64,000 nt of DNA, from contig VYZB01000169.1 in NCBI GenBank assembly GCA_013397455.1, positions 64,657-128,656 on the forward strand. Direction: 5' to 3'. This document shows, one piece after another, positions 1 through 12,083 of the stretch. How positions within the stretch are numbered: the first letter of the stretch is position 1; each line of letters starts with the position of its first letter. The position numbers and the translations under genes are program-made. Below the pieces are notes generated by a model that saw only the letters and a program-made list of their open reading frames with translations, made no database searches and was not told where the DNA came from. The DNA comes from Crotophaga sulcirostris. Its lineage: Eukaryota; Chordata; Aves; Cuculiformes; Crotophagidae.

Positions 1-3000
1 GCAATAAAAGGCAACCCTCAAATACATCCTTCTGACCTGGGATTTTGAGCTTTTAATATCCCTTCAACTCTGGGACTTTTCAAACGCAGCAGGGCAGGCT
101 GGGGGCTGAGGGATGGCAACTCTGACCAATTACACAATAATTAAAAGACCCACCACGAGCTCCACAGAGAAAGCTTTGCATATGGACTTTAATTATTACA
201 CCACAGTCCTACCAGAAAAAAACACAAAAGAGGATCCCAGGCAGCTTGGAGGATGCATATGGCTTGTGTAGGTGGAGAAAGCTAAGAGACTGTTACTTCG
301 GGTAGGAAGTGGATTTTCTCTCTCCTATAATCTTGTTAAATTACCCTGTTTTTAAATCAATGATTTATATCTCTCTTTTCAAATCCAGAGGGGGGAAAAA
401 CCCCTCTCCAAACAGCAAGTATGTGAAAAGCAGTACATTTTCACTTTCATTTATCCTCACATTGCACAGTTCACTCAGCAAACCAAAAGTGTTAAAGGAA
501 AATACTGGGGAGGACTGGTTAAAAAGAAAACCTTGGCTGAAGCGAGATGGAAAACAGATTTCCCAGGTTAGGTAAGTATCAGAAAATAATACATAAAGTT
601 AGACATCTGAAAGAGGAAGTAGGAAAATATTTAGGAATTTGCATAACCATTCGCAGCCTAAGAAAAGCACAGAAAAACAGTTTCATTACGCAAGGACGTT
701 CGGAACAGGCGGCTGTGCCCGGTGGTGCTACACACCGTGATCCCCAGGAGAAGCCACAGTACCCCGTGCACAGCACTGTCTTTCTTGCAAGTGCCTGTGT
801 GTAACTGGCTGAGGGTTCCCAGGCAGATTCTCATTTACGATGCTTGCTGTTTGGGTTTCTGGGAGCTTCCCCTCCCTTTTACACCAGTTTTTCCTCTGTG
901 TAGGTTTCACAGCTTCCATGGGGAATTATCTCCTAGCAACACTCCCCAAAATAAACACCTGTACAGACCCGAGAGAGAGGCCACGCTGCAGTCACCTGCA
1001 ACAGGTGAGGGCTGGCACATGAGGATTTACACTGACAGCCATGGATTTTCAGATAGGGAAAAGGAGGAAAACTCAAAACATCTCAGATTTGTACTTAATG
1101 GAGTCATATGCGCTCTACCAGCAAACTGCGAGGAAATAGCAGCAGCGTCCTTTCTTCTTCTGGGCACACCATCACCTTTGGCTGTGTCCATCACCCCAAG
1201 GACCAAGGTGAGGCACAGCTGGGAGAGATGCTGCCTGCTTGGATGCACTTCCCCCTGTGCCACCCCTGAGCCAGTGTGTGGCCCTGTGGCAGCACCCACC
1301 CAGGGGCCAGCACGCTCCAGCCTCACCACAGCTGTGGGAAGCGGCACTGGGAGGAGGTTCCAAATGAAAACTCCATGGTGCTGCCATCAAGCACCAAGTC
1401 TTATCACCCTGAGAGTGAACAGCTCTGTCCTGAGACCCAAATGCCCAGCATAAGGTTTCACCAGCTGTGACAACGGAGAGGAGCTGTGTGTTGGGGAGTC
1501 AGGAGGAAGCACTTGCATCACCCATAGACGTCTTTAGCTCTGCTGACTCACTGCGTTTCCCCCAGCAAAAAAAAAAAAGCCATGCCTGAGCACCATGAGC
1601 TTTTCCCACAGCAGCCCAAATTCCTGTTGGTAGATCCACGGCCGAGCAAGACGTGGGCAATACAGAAGAGCCCCTTTCTATTTCTGGACCCTGGCTGAGG
1701 TGGATGGAAATCACAAGGCTCCCAGTTCCCGTGGGAAGCCATTAATAACCTCCTAAACACTGTCACATCCTTCAACGTGCGTGCTATTACAGGATGCTGA
1801 GAGAGAAGCCACTGGGTCGGTGAGCACATAGGGCTCCTTCCCACCAAGCACTGCCAGGACGGTCCCACCGTGCCCCAGCCCTGGCACAGCACAAGACGTG
1901 ACTTTGTGGGTCTGTCCCCACTGCTGACACTGTGTATTTGGAAAGGAAATCCTCCCACGTGGCCTCAACAACTGCGAGGGAAATAAAGCCAACCGTTCAT
2001 CGAGACATGCCTGCTTCACACCAATTAACATAAAGAGCTTATATTAAATGATCTCACTTAGATGCAAATCCTCTCCCATACACAAACCTTACAGGTCTCA
2101 GTCCCCATCTCCAGGGCAAGTCCCAATCTGATTAGCTACTCCACATGCCTCAAATTCCCCCCTATAGTTACCAATGAATAAAACCATAAATTCTATTTGC
2201 TGAGATATATTAAACACTTACTGGTTTCACCTTGAGGTGCCCTTTTCAGTGATATTTAGTGAAGCTGGGATCTCCCTGGGTGAGAGACAAGTCCTTTAAT
2301 TTGCTGCTTTGCACAAGTTGTTCTCCAGACCACCACTCACGCGTCACAGTTCAAGACCTCCAGAACAGTCCAGCACACACTGAAACTTATCTCCCACTGT
2401 TGACTCTTTTTGGATGCCTGCCTAAACCAGAGAGCACAGCACAAAGTGCAGAGTTCAATATATTAAAAAAGGAGGGGAACGATTCATTAGAAGGATGTCC
2501 AGCAATAGTTTTTATGCCTCATACTGAGCAGCAGCCCTGGAAAGCACCTGTGGGAAAAGTGCTTTGTTCAGGTAAGCTTACCTGGGTGGGACGAGGACTG
2601 AATTGCTGCAGGAACAACATACACGTGTCGACTCTAGGAACTCTGAAGAAGCAGTTGGATGAGGAAACATCATCCCTACACAGGAAAGTCATTCATTGAC
2701 TGATGGTTTAAGTGGGGTTTGCAACCAAACAGATCCACAGGCTGCTCCTCCGCAGCTCAAGGAACCCAAAGGAAACTCTCATGGCTCCTTTGAGAAGGAG
2801 CTTTTCACCTGCCCACCAACACCTGCTTTCTTTTCACAGAGAATTAATTTGGCTTCTCAGTTTTTCCACTTCCACTGAAACATACAAGCCCAAAAGCCCC
2901 CAAAATTGTAGTGCAGCACAGCAAAGCTGTTAAGCAATGGCTATCCCTGCCCTTTTAGCTTCAGCCCTGGGCCACACCGCTTCCCACCACAGCGAACTGG

Positions 3001-5544
3001 TTCCAGGTCACCTCAGTAGGTACCTGCCCATCAATAAAGATGGGTTGATCCTGGGTCAAAACCAGCCTGACTTCTTTCCCTCGCCCAGCACATTGCTTTT
3101 TTCCATACTGTTTAAAAACAGGCAGAGAAGCAGGAAAACGATCATTAAAGGTTCCTTATAGGCTGCCCAGCAACTCAGTTCCCCATCCGGAGCTGCAGTT
3201 CATCCACAGTCAGCACAGGGAACTCTGGCAAAGGAACAAATCCTTTCAAATGTGCTGAAAGATCAGTGGACACACTTATGGCCTTTATGTCTCCTTGTTG
3301 TCCTTTCCCAAGAGTGGAACAGCTCCTCTGCCACCGCCAGGACTTCCCTGCTGGTGCAGAACAAGTATCCCCCCTTGGCCTGGAGGCAACAGAGTAGGAA
3401 GGTTTGGTCTCACATTAAATTCATCACAGAAAGTGAAGTTGTCTGTGCCCCATACCCACGTGCGAGGCAGGCGCTACTGGGAGCAAACGAGGAGTCTGCT
3501 GGAAAGCACAGAGCCAGTGCTGGGAACACTTGTGATTTTGGCATTGAAAGTGTTACAGAAACATGCCATAAAGCGCCTCTGAGGCTTTAATTTCCCTCCC
3601 CCCAATCTTCCTTTGATTTTCATCCCCTCCTCTCCCCATGTCCTTTGAACTTTTAAAAAGGCGCTTTGAAGACGTGTCATAAAGCAGTGTTTCCATTCAT
3701 GGGCTCCTCTTTGATGCTCCTGCTGCTGCGTATGAAGCGCAGCCTCGCAGGATGTGGGAGCCCGAGCAGCCGAAAGCCGAGACCGAAAGGGAAGGACAGA
3801 AAAGTAAAAGTGTGGACGCGTGTTTGTCACTATCTTGCTGGGGACAGGCAGGTTGACACAGGCAGCAGCCCTTGTTCTTGTCGAATGCGTTGACTTCTGG
3901 GCTACACAGGCCTGGTGGTAATTAAACCCAAACCTGCTGCTCCGAGGGAATCGTGGGCTGGCAAAGCCCAAGGCGGGAAGCGATGGGGATGAAGGAGGGG
4001 AGCAGCTGGCTGAGAAGTCCTTCATCCCAAACACCATCCTCATCTCCCACATACTCCCAGGGTCTGAGATTTAGGAATAAAATGCAAGAATAAGCAGCCT
4101 ACCAGGACAGGGATGGGTTGGCTCTTCTTGTGAAACCCCAACTCCAACATGCGAGGAAGAGGGATGGTTCAAACACGATGCCATTTGCCACAATAGGTAG
4201 CATCTGTGCCACATGCTTTGGGGCTGCCACAGTACCGGGTGGGATCTGCCTGTCAGAGAAAGGCAGAAAGACCAAAGACAGGATTACATGCAACCGTATA
4301 ATCCTGCATTTGTAGATACTTAAATATTGAATCAGTGCTACAGGATTATGTACATTTGATATTTCCTGGATCAAGTAGACTGTGCAATTCATGGTGATCA
4401 AAGTTACAAAGAGGTTCTTTTTCTTTAAAAAGCTCCAGGACTTAGCAGTGGTGGGTTCAACCCTCATCCCGTCCCACCTCTGCCTGCTCCAGTCGTGAAA
4501 GACCCTGCTGTCAAACACACAAAACAGTATTAAATAATCAAAACAGTATGAAATAATCTGTGCATATATATTACACATTCACCAGAAATGGGTACTCAAC
4601 TTCCAAGTCCATCCTGCAGGAACACGATGAAGCGGCTGGCAGCAGAAGGATGCAGAGCTCGCCACCAGCACCAGCTCTTCAGACGCAGGAGAACTGCATG
4701 GCTCAAAGCTCCCTTTCCATATCAAAATGCCTCAAACTAGAAAGCCCAGAGCTGCAGCCCAGGTTTAGGTTAGGTGACTTTTTTCCCCTCCTGAATTTCT
4801 TTTTGCATTAGAATTGGACATTTCCACAGCAAAGATGGTTTTGCAATGCAGGTCTCCGTGGCACAACGCCACTGGTTGGAGCCTCTCAACTTTATTTAAC
4901 CTTCGTGTAGGGAATTGCATTAACTCATCACAAGAGAACCACTCAGCAAGGGAGAAACAGATGTTCAGGCGTTAGATAAGCTATAAGCAAGTCCATGGTG
5001 TTTATCAGCAGGGATGTGAGGTTGGGTTTGTTGTTTTTAAAGGCTGACCAGCAGCAGGAGTTATTCCGAAATAAGTGAAAATCATCCTGAAAATTGCTTG
5101 AGGGGCTTTTGAAAGAATGTTTTTCCTTAGTTTCTCCTTTTCACCTGCAATATCAATTTCTTTCTTTCTTTTTAAACTACAGCCAAGTATCTGCTCCTGA
5201 GACTGAATGCAGATGCAGCTGGAGCAGGAAATTTTAAAATTTTAACTTGCTTCCAACCTGGGAATTTTGCACTTTAAACTCGAGATAAGGAGAGAATTTC
5301 ATCTGAAAGACACATGTCCCCTAACAAAAGACAAATAGATTTCCAGAGGGGCCACCCCACAGCACTCCTGAGAAACCAGCACTGCAGAAAACAGCAAAAC
5401 CTGAAGAGTGTACATTTATTAGATTACTATTACTTAATACAATCCCTCTCTGCTTGCTCTTTAAAAAAAAAAAAACCAATAAAATATTCACGTGAAAAAT
5501 AATTTATTTTGATTTTGTCTAACTTGTCCAGCATCTGTTGGTTA
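1..5544. other. upstream intergenic DNA, no gene recognised
   Basis: Mixed-composition non-coding DNA. Open frames here are short and overlap on both strands, and none has a recognisable domain or a convincing exon boundary. In vertebrate gene order FGF1 lies upstream of SPRY4 in the same orientation, so this is probably FGF1-SPRY4 intergenic sequence, but nothing here identifies FGF1. A short direct repeat of AAATTTTA lies near 5,231-5,248. No tRNA, snRNA or CRISPR-like structure was seen. Confidence 0.6.
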
Positions 5545-5768
5545 GAGAATCATAGAATGGTTTGGGTCAGAAGGTGCATCAAAACCCATCCAGTTCCATC
5601 CCCTGCCCTGGGCAGGGACACCTCCCACTGGGTCAGGGGGCTCAAAGCCCCATCCAACCTGGCCTGGAACACCTCCAGGGATGGGGCACCACAACTTCTC
5701 TGGCAGCCTGTACCTCCCCACCCTCACAGGAAAACATTTATTCCCAAGATCTCATCTAAATCTCCCTT
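5545..5768 (-). mobile_element. CR1 LINE fragment (3' end)
   Basis: The sequence starts with AATCATAGAATGGTTTGGGT. It continues through a cluster resembling 'cctgccctgggcagggacac', a 'caacctggcctggaacacct' block, and 'aagatctcatctaaatctcc'. This is the reverse complement of the 3' end of chicken repeat 1 (CR1) LINEs, the dominant avian retrotransposon. The copy is 5'-truncated (about 220 bp) and encodes no intact reverse transcriptase. The terminal octamer-like repeat marks the 3' end of the element at the left border. Confidence 0.9.
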
Positions 5769-8700
5769 GCCAAGCGCTACACTAGGACCTCAAGCCGTCG
5801 GCTCTGCGATTGAAGCCAAAGCAGGTCTCTGGAGGTAAAACCTGGCCATCACTTCTTCATTAACTGTATGAGCAGACACACATGCTCGCAGCCAGGTGAA
5901 ACCTTGCATTTTAGTTTCTCAAAGTGCTCACGTGTGTCAATCTCACTACAGGCCAGCTTGTCTGCTTGTATTTATATCAATAACTGCCCAACTTCTTATG
6001 TAAACAAAAACAGAACTACTGCATTATACTGCAGTACTCCAGCCACTTACAGGTCAGTTCTGGTGAATCCCTTCATGGCATTTTAGAAGTCAGTGTTCTG
6101 AGTAGCATCACCGGGACCAAGCTTTCAATCCAAAGAGAAATGACTTGTCCAAAGCCATGCAGACACCCTACTCTATGGATCTCAGAAGTCACAGTTAAAG
6201 GAATTGTAATTATGACTCAGCAACTGTTAAGCTTCAATTCAGGTACACACACAGACACAAACACACTCTCAAAGGAGAACGGGATTGGGGGCGTGACAGC
6301 CCCTCCATGCTTAGGATTGTCCTCAAAGTGTTCAGAAGAAAGGTCAGGCCCTCTGGGGTGCCATGCATTATCAACACCAAAGCAAAGCAATAGCTGTGCT
6401 GCCCAAAAGGTCTCACAGAGGATGAGGGAGATCTGGCAGAGCAGTCAGGGCTCATCCTGGTGCAACCATGTAGTCTTGGGAAGGGCCCCGGCAGCCTGGT
6501 TGCTCCCGCAGTTGCTACCCCCACACAAGCAAACTAAGAGTAACATTTCATTAAACGAAAAATAAGAATTTTGCAAAGAGCATTTTGTGTTACTACCCTA
6601 CAGCAGATTGTTTAAGAAGCATTCAAGCACCCAGAGCTGCAAATACAAAACCTGGCACTACTGAGAAACCCAGTGCCTGTACCATAGCTACCCACACCTC
6701 AGGGCTTGAGTTTCAGATGATGTTTTCATCCTCCTTAAGCACTGCTCTCCTACTTGCATGAAGCATCTCCCCCACGGTCCTTGTTGCACCCAAGGACCTT
6801 CACCAAGAGGAGGAAGTGGAGGAGAGAGCTCAGTGGTCACCCTGTCACCAACAAATCCACTTTTAAGCAAACTAGGTCAAATTCAAATGCTTTGCTCTCA
6901 GCTGAAAGTCACTACTGTCTCCTCAGCCCGCACTGGGCAAGCTAAAATGTATTTACATCGAGAAGATGTGGAGAGGCTTTGGAGCTGGAAGTGGTTAGAG
7001 GAAAAACAGGCTGTTAAAAAGAGCATGTGCATGAGTGTGCATCTGAAATGGGGAACACAGAGGGAGGAGAATTTAAAAAACAAGTCATCAGACATTTCCC
7101 CCAAAGGGCATGGGCGCTAGCCCTGTCTTCCCCACTCCTGGTCAAGCGCTGGTAGGTGTTCTTGGTAAAAACTACAGCACTGACTAGAGGTAAAAGCCTT
7201 GGAGAACATTTGCAGAGCGCTTTGACATGGAAAGCCCAAATTCCCCTTTATGGAGGCAAAGTCTGACAAAAGTATAATGGAAATAGGCTTCCAATAGACA
7301 AAAAAGTGACTCCCTGACACACACGCACAAGCCCACGCAAACTTTCCAGCCTGCCCTCCAAGTTTGAGCACTGGTGTTTCCATTAAGTGCCTGAAAGCAT
7401 CCGGAGAAAAAGTAAACTCATGATTAGACTGAGCATGCCTTCTTGTTTGAATTCCTACAGAATTATTACAAACAGTTTTGCAACAGGAGCGGGGTTTACC
7501 CTGATAAATTCGTGACTCTCCTGACTGTCATACAGATAGCAACACACATTTAGATATTTGTGTCCAATCATTGGAGAAGACTTCATACAGAGCTAGGCTA
7601 GAAACACCCCTAGATCTGGAGTCACACCAAACTTTGTGGAAGTCCAAATCCAGATCAGGCTGCCTCCCCAGCATGATCCCACCACAAAGGCGTGCTCCTG
7701 GGAGCCTCAGGAAGGGGACACATCTTGACATGGAAGTTGCACCATGGCCTCATTCACGCATTGTACAGACCATCTCATCTCCATCCCAATGCATGGCTGT
7801 GAAAGCTATACCACTGCCTCTGCAGTAGAGTTATGCTCGAAGACTAATTAATGTGTTTTGGCTGTCTTTTAATGAAACTCAGCAGCTGGAAGCAGGCATG
7901 AGGCCAGTGCCACGTGACCACTCATTCTCCCTTGGACACATTTCAGGAATGTCTTTGCTGAAGTATCCAGTTGTCCTGCACTTTATTCACCCTCTGAACT
8001 GAGCTAATCAATGCCTGGCTACCAGTTATCATGGAAGGAGAGGGAGAAACGCGCACGGAAAAGCTGTTGTGCATCAACCACTGTATTATAAACATGCTAG
8101 GAACACAGCTATACACAGCATTTCACTCTGCTATTTATCTTGATGCAAGCAGAACGGCTGTGATCAGATGAGCATCTGCCACAGAGAGCAGCTTTAGGAG
8201 AGGTTATTGCATTCTTGACTTAAGCCCAGTCCATTTTTCTGGTTTCCATGCAAACATCAATGAATTTTAAAAAGGGAACATTCAGTCTGGACCTTGCGAT
8301 TCAGACAAAATACAGTGTCTCTATACGGGGATTATACTCATGCTTGGCAGAGGGATGAATTCAATGGATTCCTTCTGCCTCTCACAGTTAGGACCCCTGA
8401 CTGTCTCAAAGCACACATCCCAGTTACCTCCTCCAGTGGCTGCAGCCATTCTCACGAGCGCCGGGCAGAAACGTACGTTCTAACTGCGTAGGAATATATA
8501 TGCTTGCACCTCATCCATGTACACACACATACAGGTGTGGGTCTGGGACCAAAGACAACAGGAATGTAAATATGTTTTACGCCTAATTATGGAAAGTACT
8601 TTGGCAGGAGGCAGCCAGGGGCACAAAGAGCTACTATTGAGATTCCTCAAGCCATGGCCTCCATTCAGCACACAATCGACAATATTTAGACAGTATGGGC

Positions 8701-11700
8701 TAGTTCCTTCCTTCACAAGGTAACTTCCTCCGCCTGGCAACCCTCAGGCAGGCTATAAAATGACCTTATGTTTAAGGACAGTGTCACGTAAAATAAGCAG
8801 TCAATGGAAAACTGTGCCTGCTCACCCTCCCTGCATCTCTGTCGTTGTTTTACAGTTCTCTTCTGCTTTGTCTTCAGGGCACAGGCAGTTTCTCCAGTTC
8901 AGTGGAGCTGAAAGGCTCCTGCAGCAGATGTCCCTATGCTGGCCAGCAGGCAGTAGTAGCCTGGGCACGCTGGGTGATCCCACTGCGTGGCACACAGCGG
9001 CTGCACCGAGCAGGCAGGCAAGCGGGCACCACGTGTTGGGAAGAAGAGTGAAAAAAAGTGATGGCACACAAGTCAAAACTTACATATCAATCCTAAAGGA
9101 ATTTTGCTTTGGGTTCTGCCTCTCCCATCTCTCCCTCTCCCGTTTCTCCTATGAGATGTTCAAATGCTTTCTTACCTTCCCCAGCAATCCGTTACTCGCT
9201 GTGCAGCGCCCCATTCTGATCTGCTATCCGGAGCGTTCAGTTCCAGACCACGAGGCACACTGGCTTCTGAAAGTCTGGCTCTAAAACCAAACAAGCTTTT
9301 CACTGACACTCAAATGTATGTGCAGCAATTCAAAAGCCTTATTTTCATGTTTTACGGTGCTCCCACCTGAATAAATTCATTTTAAGTGCCACTTTTCCAT
9401 TTGTGGATTAGGAAACGTTGGGAGGTCTGGATGTCACAGCCAGGTACCAAGAGGTAATGTATTGCCCAGTGCAGTCAATGCTGCTCTGACCCACAGCCAT
9501 CAGCCCTGTAAAGCTCTGCAGAGCTCTGACCCACGCAGCCTCCGCGCATGAGCAGAGCCCGGCCTGGGACACACAGCCACAGACAGACAGACAGACAGCG
9601 ATGGGTCCACTGCTCACGGGAGGGATGGCGAGTAGCCTGGTAAGCCATAAAGCAATGGTGGGACTTGAACGTGACACAGCCCAGTGGAAAAATATTACTT
9701 ATATAACATTTTTCCTAATCCACTCACCTTCCTGCTCCCTTTTGGAGCAGAACAGCTCCATTATTTCACAGGGATTGCTGAAGCCAGGACCTGTAAGGAG
9801 AAAGCAGGGCTTCCACCGATCCTCAACACCAACACACACACGACTCCAATCAGACCAGGTTTCTTGCAGCCACCCAGTTTAGGTACAGATGTGATTCTGG
9901 CCATTGTCAGCTACAAAGCACAGCATCACCTTACCTTACATGGGTGTCTGGGTGTGTAAATGCAAGCGCATGCAATAGGTGTGGGCACACTCACCTTACA
10001 CGTTAACACCTACAGTAGGAATCTGGAGCAATAACGCAGCATGGGATTGTTGGCTCTGCTTATATTTAATTTTCCAGACACTTTTAATCACATGGAATGA
10101 TACCTTAGGTGTGTCAGAGAATCACTGGCCACTGACCCAGAGAACAAAAATGATCTGTGTGTGCAGCTAAAAGACTTGAAGCATTGTCCACAGCGGGAAC
10201 AAGTATTACCCTATCAAACACATAAATTAGTAGCAAGTTTAGCATCTTTCATAAAGAAGGACTTGCCAGGATTAAAACTGAGATCCGAATGACTCCAAAA
10301 GCCAGTGGTGTTCTCTAAGCCTGCTTCTTCCCATTCAGGATACAAAAGGTTTGCTACAGCCCTCAGCAGCTCTCTAGCAAAACACAGAAGGTTTAAGGCT
10401 ATTCCGCTCACACAAAGAACCCTCTCTGACAAATCAAACGCGCGTTTGGCTGTGAAGGCTGCACCGTACGGTCCCGCACTGCTCGCGCACACCAACTTTT
10501 CACAGTAATGCAGGGACAGAAGCACTAGGTGGCAAAAAAAGCCAACAGGTCCTTATTAGTTACACTCTGAGCATTAATGCATCCATAAAATTTCAGGTAG
10601 TCTAATAACAACCAGGGTGGGCACCAGCCCATACACCCACCAGCACCTTTTATTGTTCCCAAGGAAAGGACACAAGCAAGGGCTCACAACTATAAAAATA
10701 AAAAGAGAAAGGGGCTAAACCCCCAATTGTTACAGAACAGATGTTACCAAAGTAAAAATAGCATCTTGACGGATTACTGCGCGGTTTCCTTCCTGGTAAT
10801 GGCAGTGTAATAAAGCATCAAAATAAACAGTAATAAAAAAATACTCGCTAGGATTGGTCCATACTCCAGATGAGAAACATCTGCAGGGGTAGTTCAGATC
10901 TTTTCTCTTTTTCCTGGGCAATTAGTCGGACAACGCTAAAATTATAGCTAAAATTATTCTCCCAGCCTATTCTATCACTTCATAAATCAAATCAGTATTT
11001 TTGGAAAGGAAAGAAAAATAAATACTTTTAGATAAACAAGAGCAGAAGACTCCCTTAGGTGTAGTTTAGATGCCTGCCTTTGTGAACATTTCCTGCACAG
11101 CCCTTCTAGCTGTATTTTCTCGAATGGATGGGGGGGAATCCTCAAATGCTATAAAATTTCAAAATAAGACTATAATTTTCCTATGCCAAAATGAATATGA
11201 GAAGGGTAAGATTAGTCCAATGTATTAACTGTCTGACTTGGTACCAAACAATAAACAAGGACAGTCTCATTAATTTTGGAACCACTACTGCCAATTATGA
11301 AAGCATTGTCTTTGCCATGCACATTGATTAGAAAAGCTGTTTATTTGAACTAATAAAGCAGAAAACGAGCTAAAATTGTTTTTTCTTTACTTTTACTGAT
11401 AAATGGAATAAACTATGAGTACATCTGTTCCAAGCTTCTTTTCCACAATATGTTGTGGCTGAAAAGCCTGAAAAATGTTCATTGCTATTCCAACATTTCA
11501 AATTAATGATTTGCTGCAAAGCATGACCTACAAAACATCCATCAGTGCATACATAGTTTAATCCTCATTCCACATGTAGTTCACGTTCTGAACTAAACCA
11601 CATTACACAGGGAGAAGAAAATAGTCTCTAGCCTACAACTTGTGGATCTTGTAGCCCATTGAACTTGCAAACATTGCTCTGCACGCTGGCACCACTCAGG

Positions 11701-11925
11701 CATCTGTGATCACACTCTTATCAACCAGGGCTTTGGTTGATGGCTGGAAAGGCTGGAGAGGTTCTCAGCTGGGTTGGCAATGGGCTGCAGAGTTCAGATC
11801 AGAGCCCGAACTGGCTCACCAGCCCAGGGTGCAGCTCTGCAAGATGCCATCTCTGAGATGCCAAGATAGCCAGAATGCTTGGCCTCACACCAAACGTGTA
11901 TTTGGCAGTGTCAGCCGTAGGCCTT
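5769..11925. other. upstream intergenic DNA, no gene recognised
   Basis: Non-coding sequence with no supported gene. It holds an (ACAG)n microsatellite near 9,579-9,598. It also contains AT-rich, repeat-free segments, notably 7,850-8,290 and 10,930-11,560, dense in ATTA, TTGTTT and ATGCAAA-like motifs. Those could be conserved regulatory elements but cannot be proved from one sequence. Confidence 0.55.
9579..9598. repeat. short (ACAG)n microsatellite
   Basis: About five perfect tandem copies of the tetranucleotide ACAG are visible. It is an ordinary simple repeat with no gene association. Confidence 0.85.
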
Positions 11926-12083
11926 CGTGCCCCATCCCTAGAGGTGTTCAAGACCAGGTTAGATAAGATTATGAGCAGCTTTACCCAGTAGGAGGTGTCC
12001 CTGCCCATGGCAGGGGGGTTGGAATTGCACAGGCTTTAAGGTCTCTCCCAACCCAAACTATTCCATGAGCCTGTGATTCTACA
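11926..12083 (+). mobile_element. CR1 LINE fragment (3' end)
   Basis: Reads in the sense direction as 'ccctagaggtgttcaagacc', then 'gtccctgcccatggcagggg', then 'tctctcccaacccaaactat', and ends with 'ctgtgattctac'. This is the standard CR1 3' end on the + strand. About 160 bp, 5'-truncated and non-coding. The terminal repeat is slightly degraded, which suggests an old copy. Confidence 0.88.

Noticed and set aside
1..20. AATAAA at the left edge as a possible FGF1 polyadenylation signal
   Set aside because: A lone hexamer in AT-rich DNA with no upstream context in the window. The identity cannot be supported.
722..1453. Open frame of 243 codons, + strand
   Set aside because: No domain, no conserved motif, overlapped by several frames on both strands, and no splice or promoter context. 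Treated as chance.
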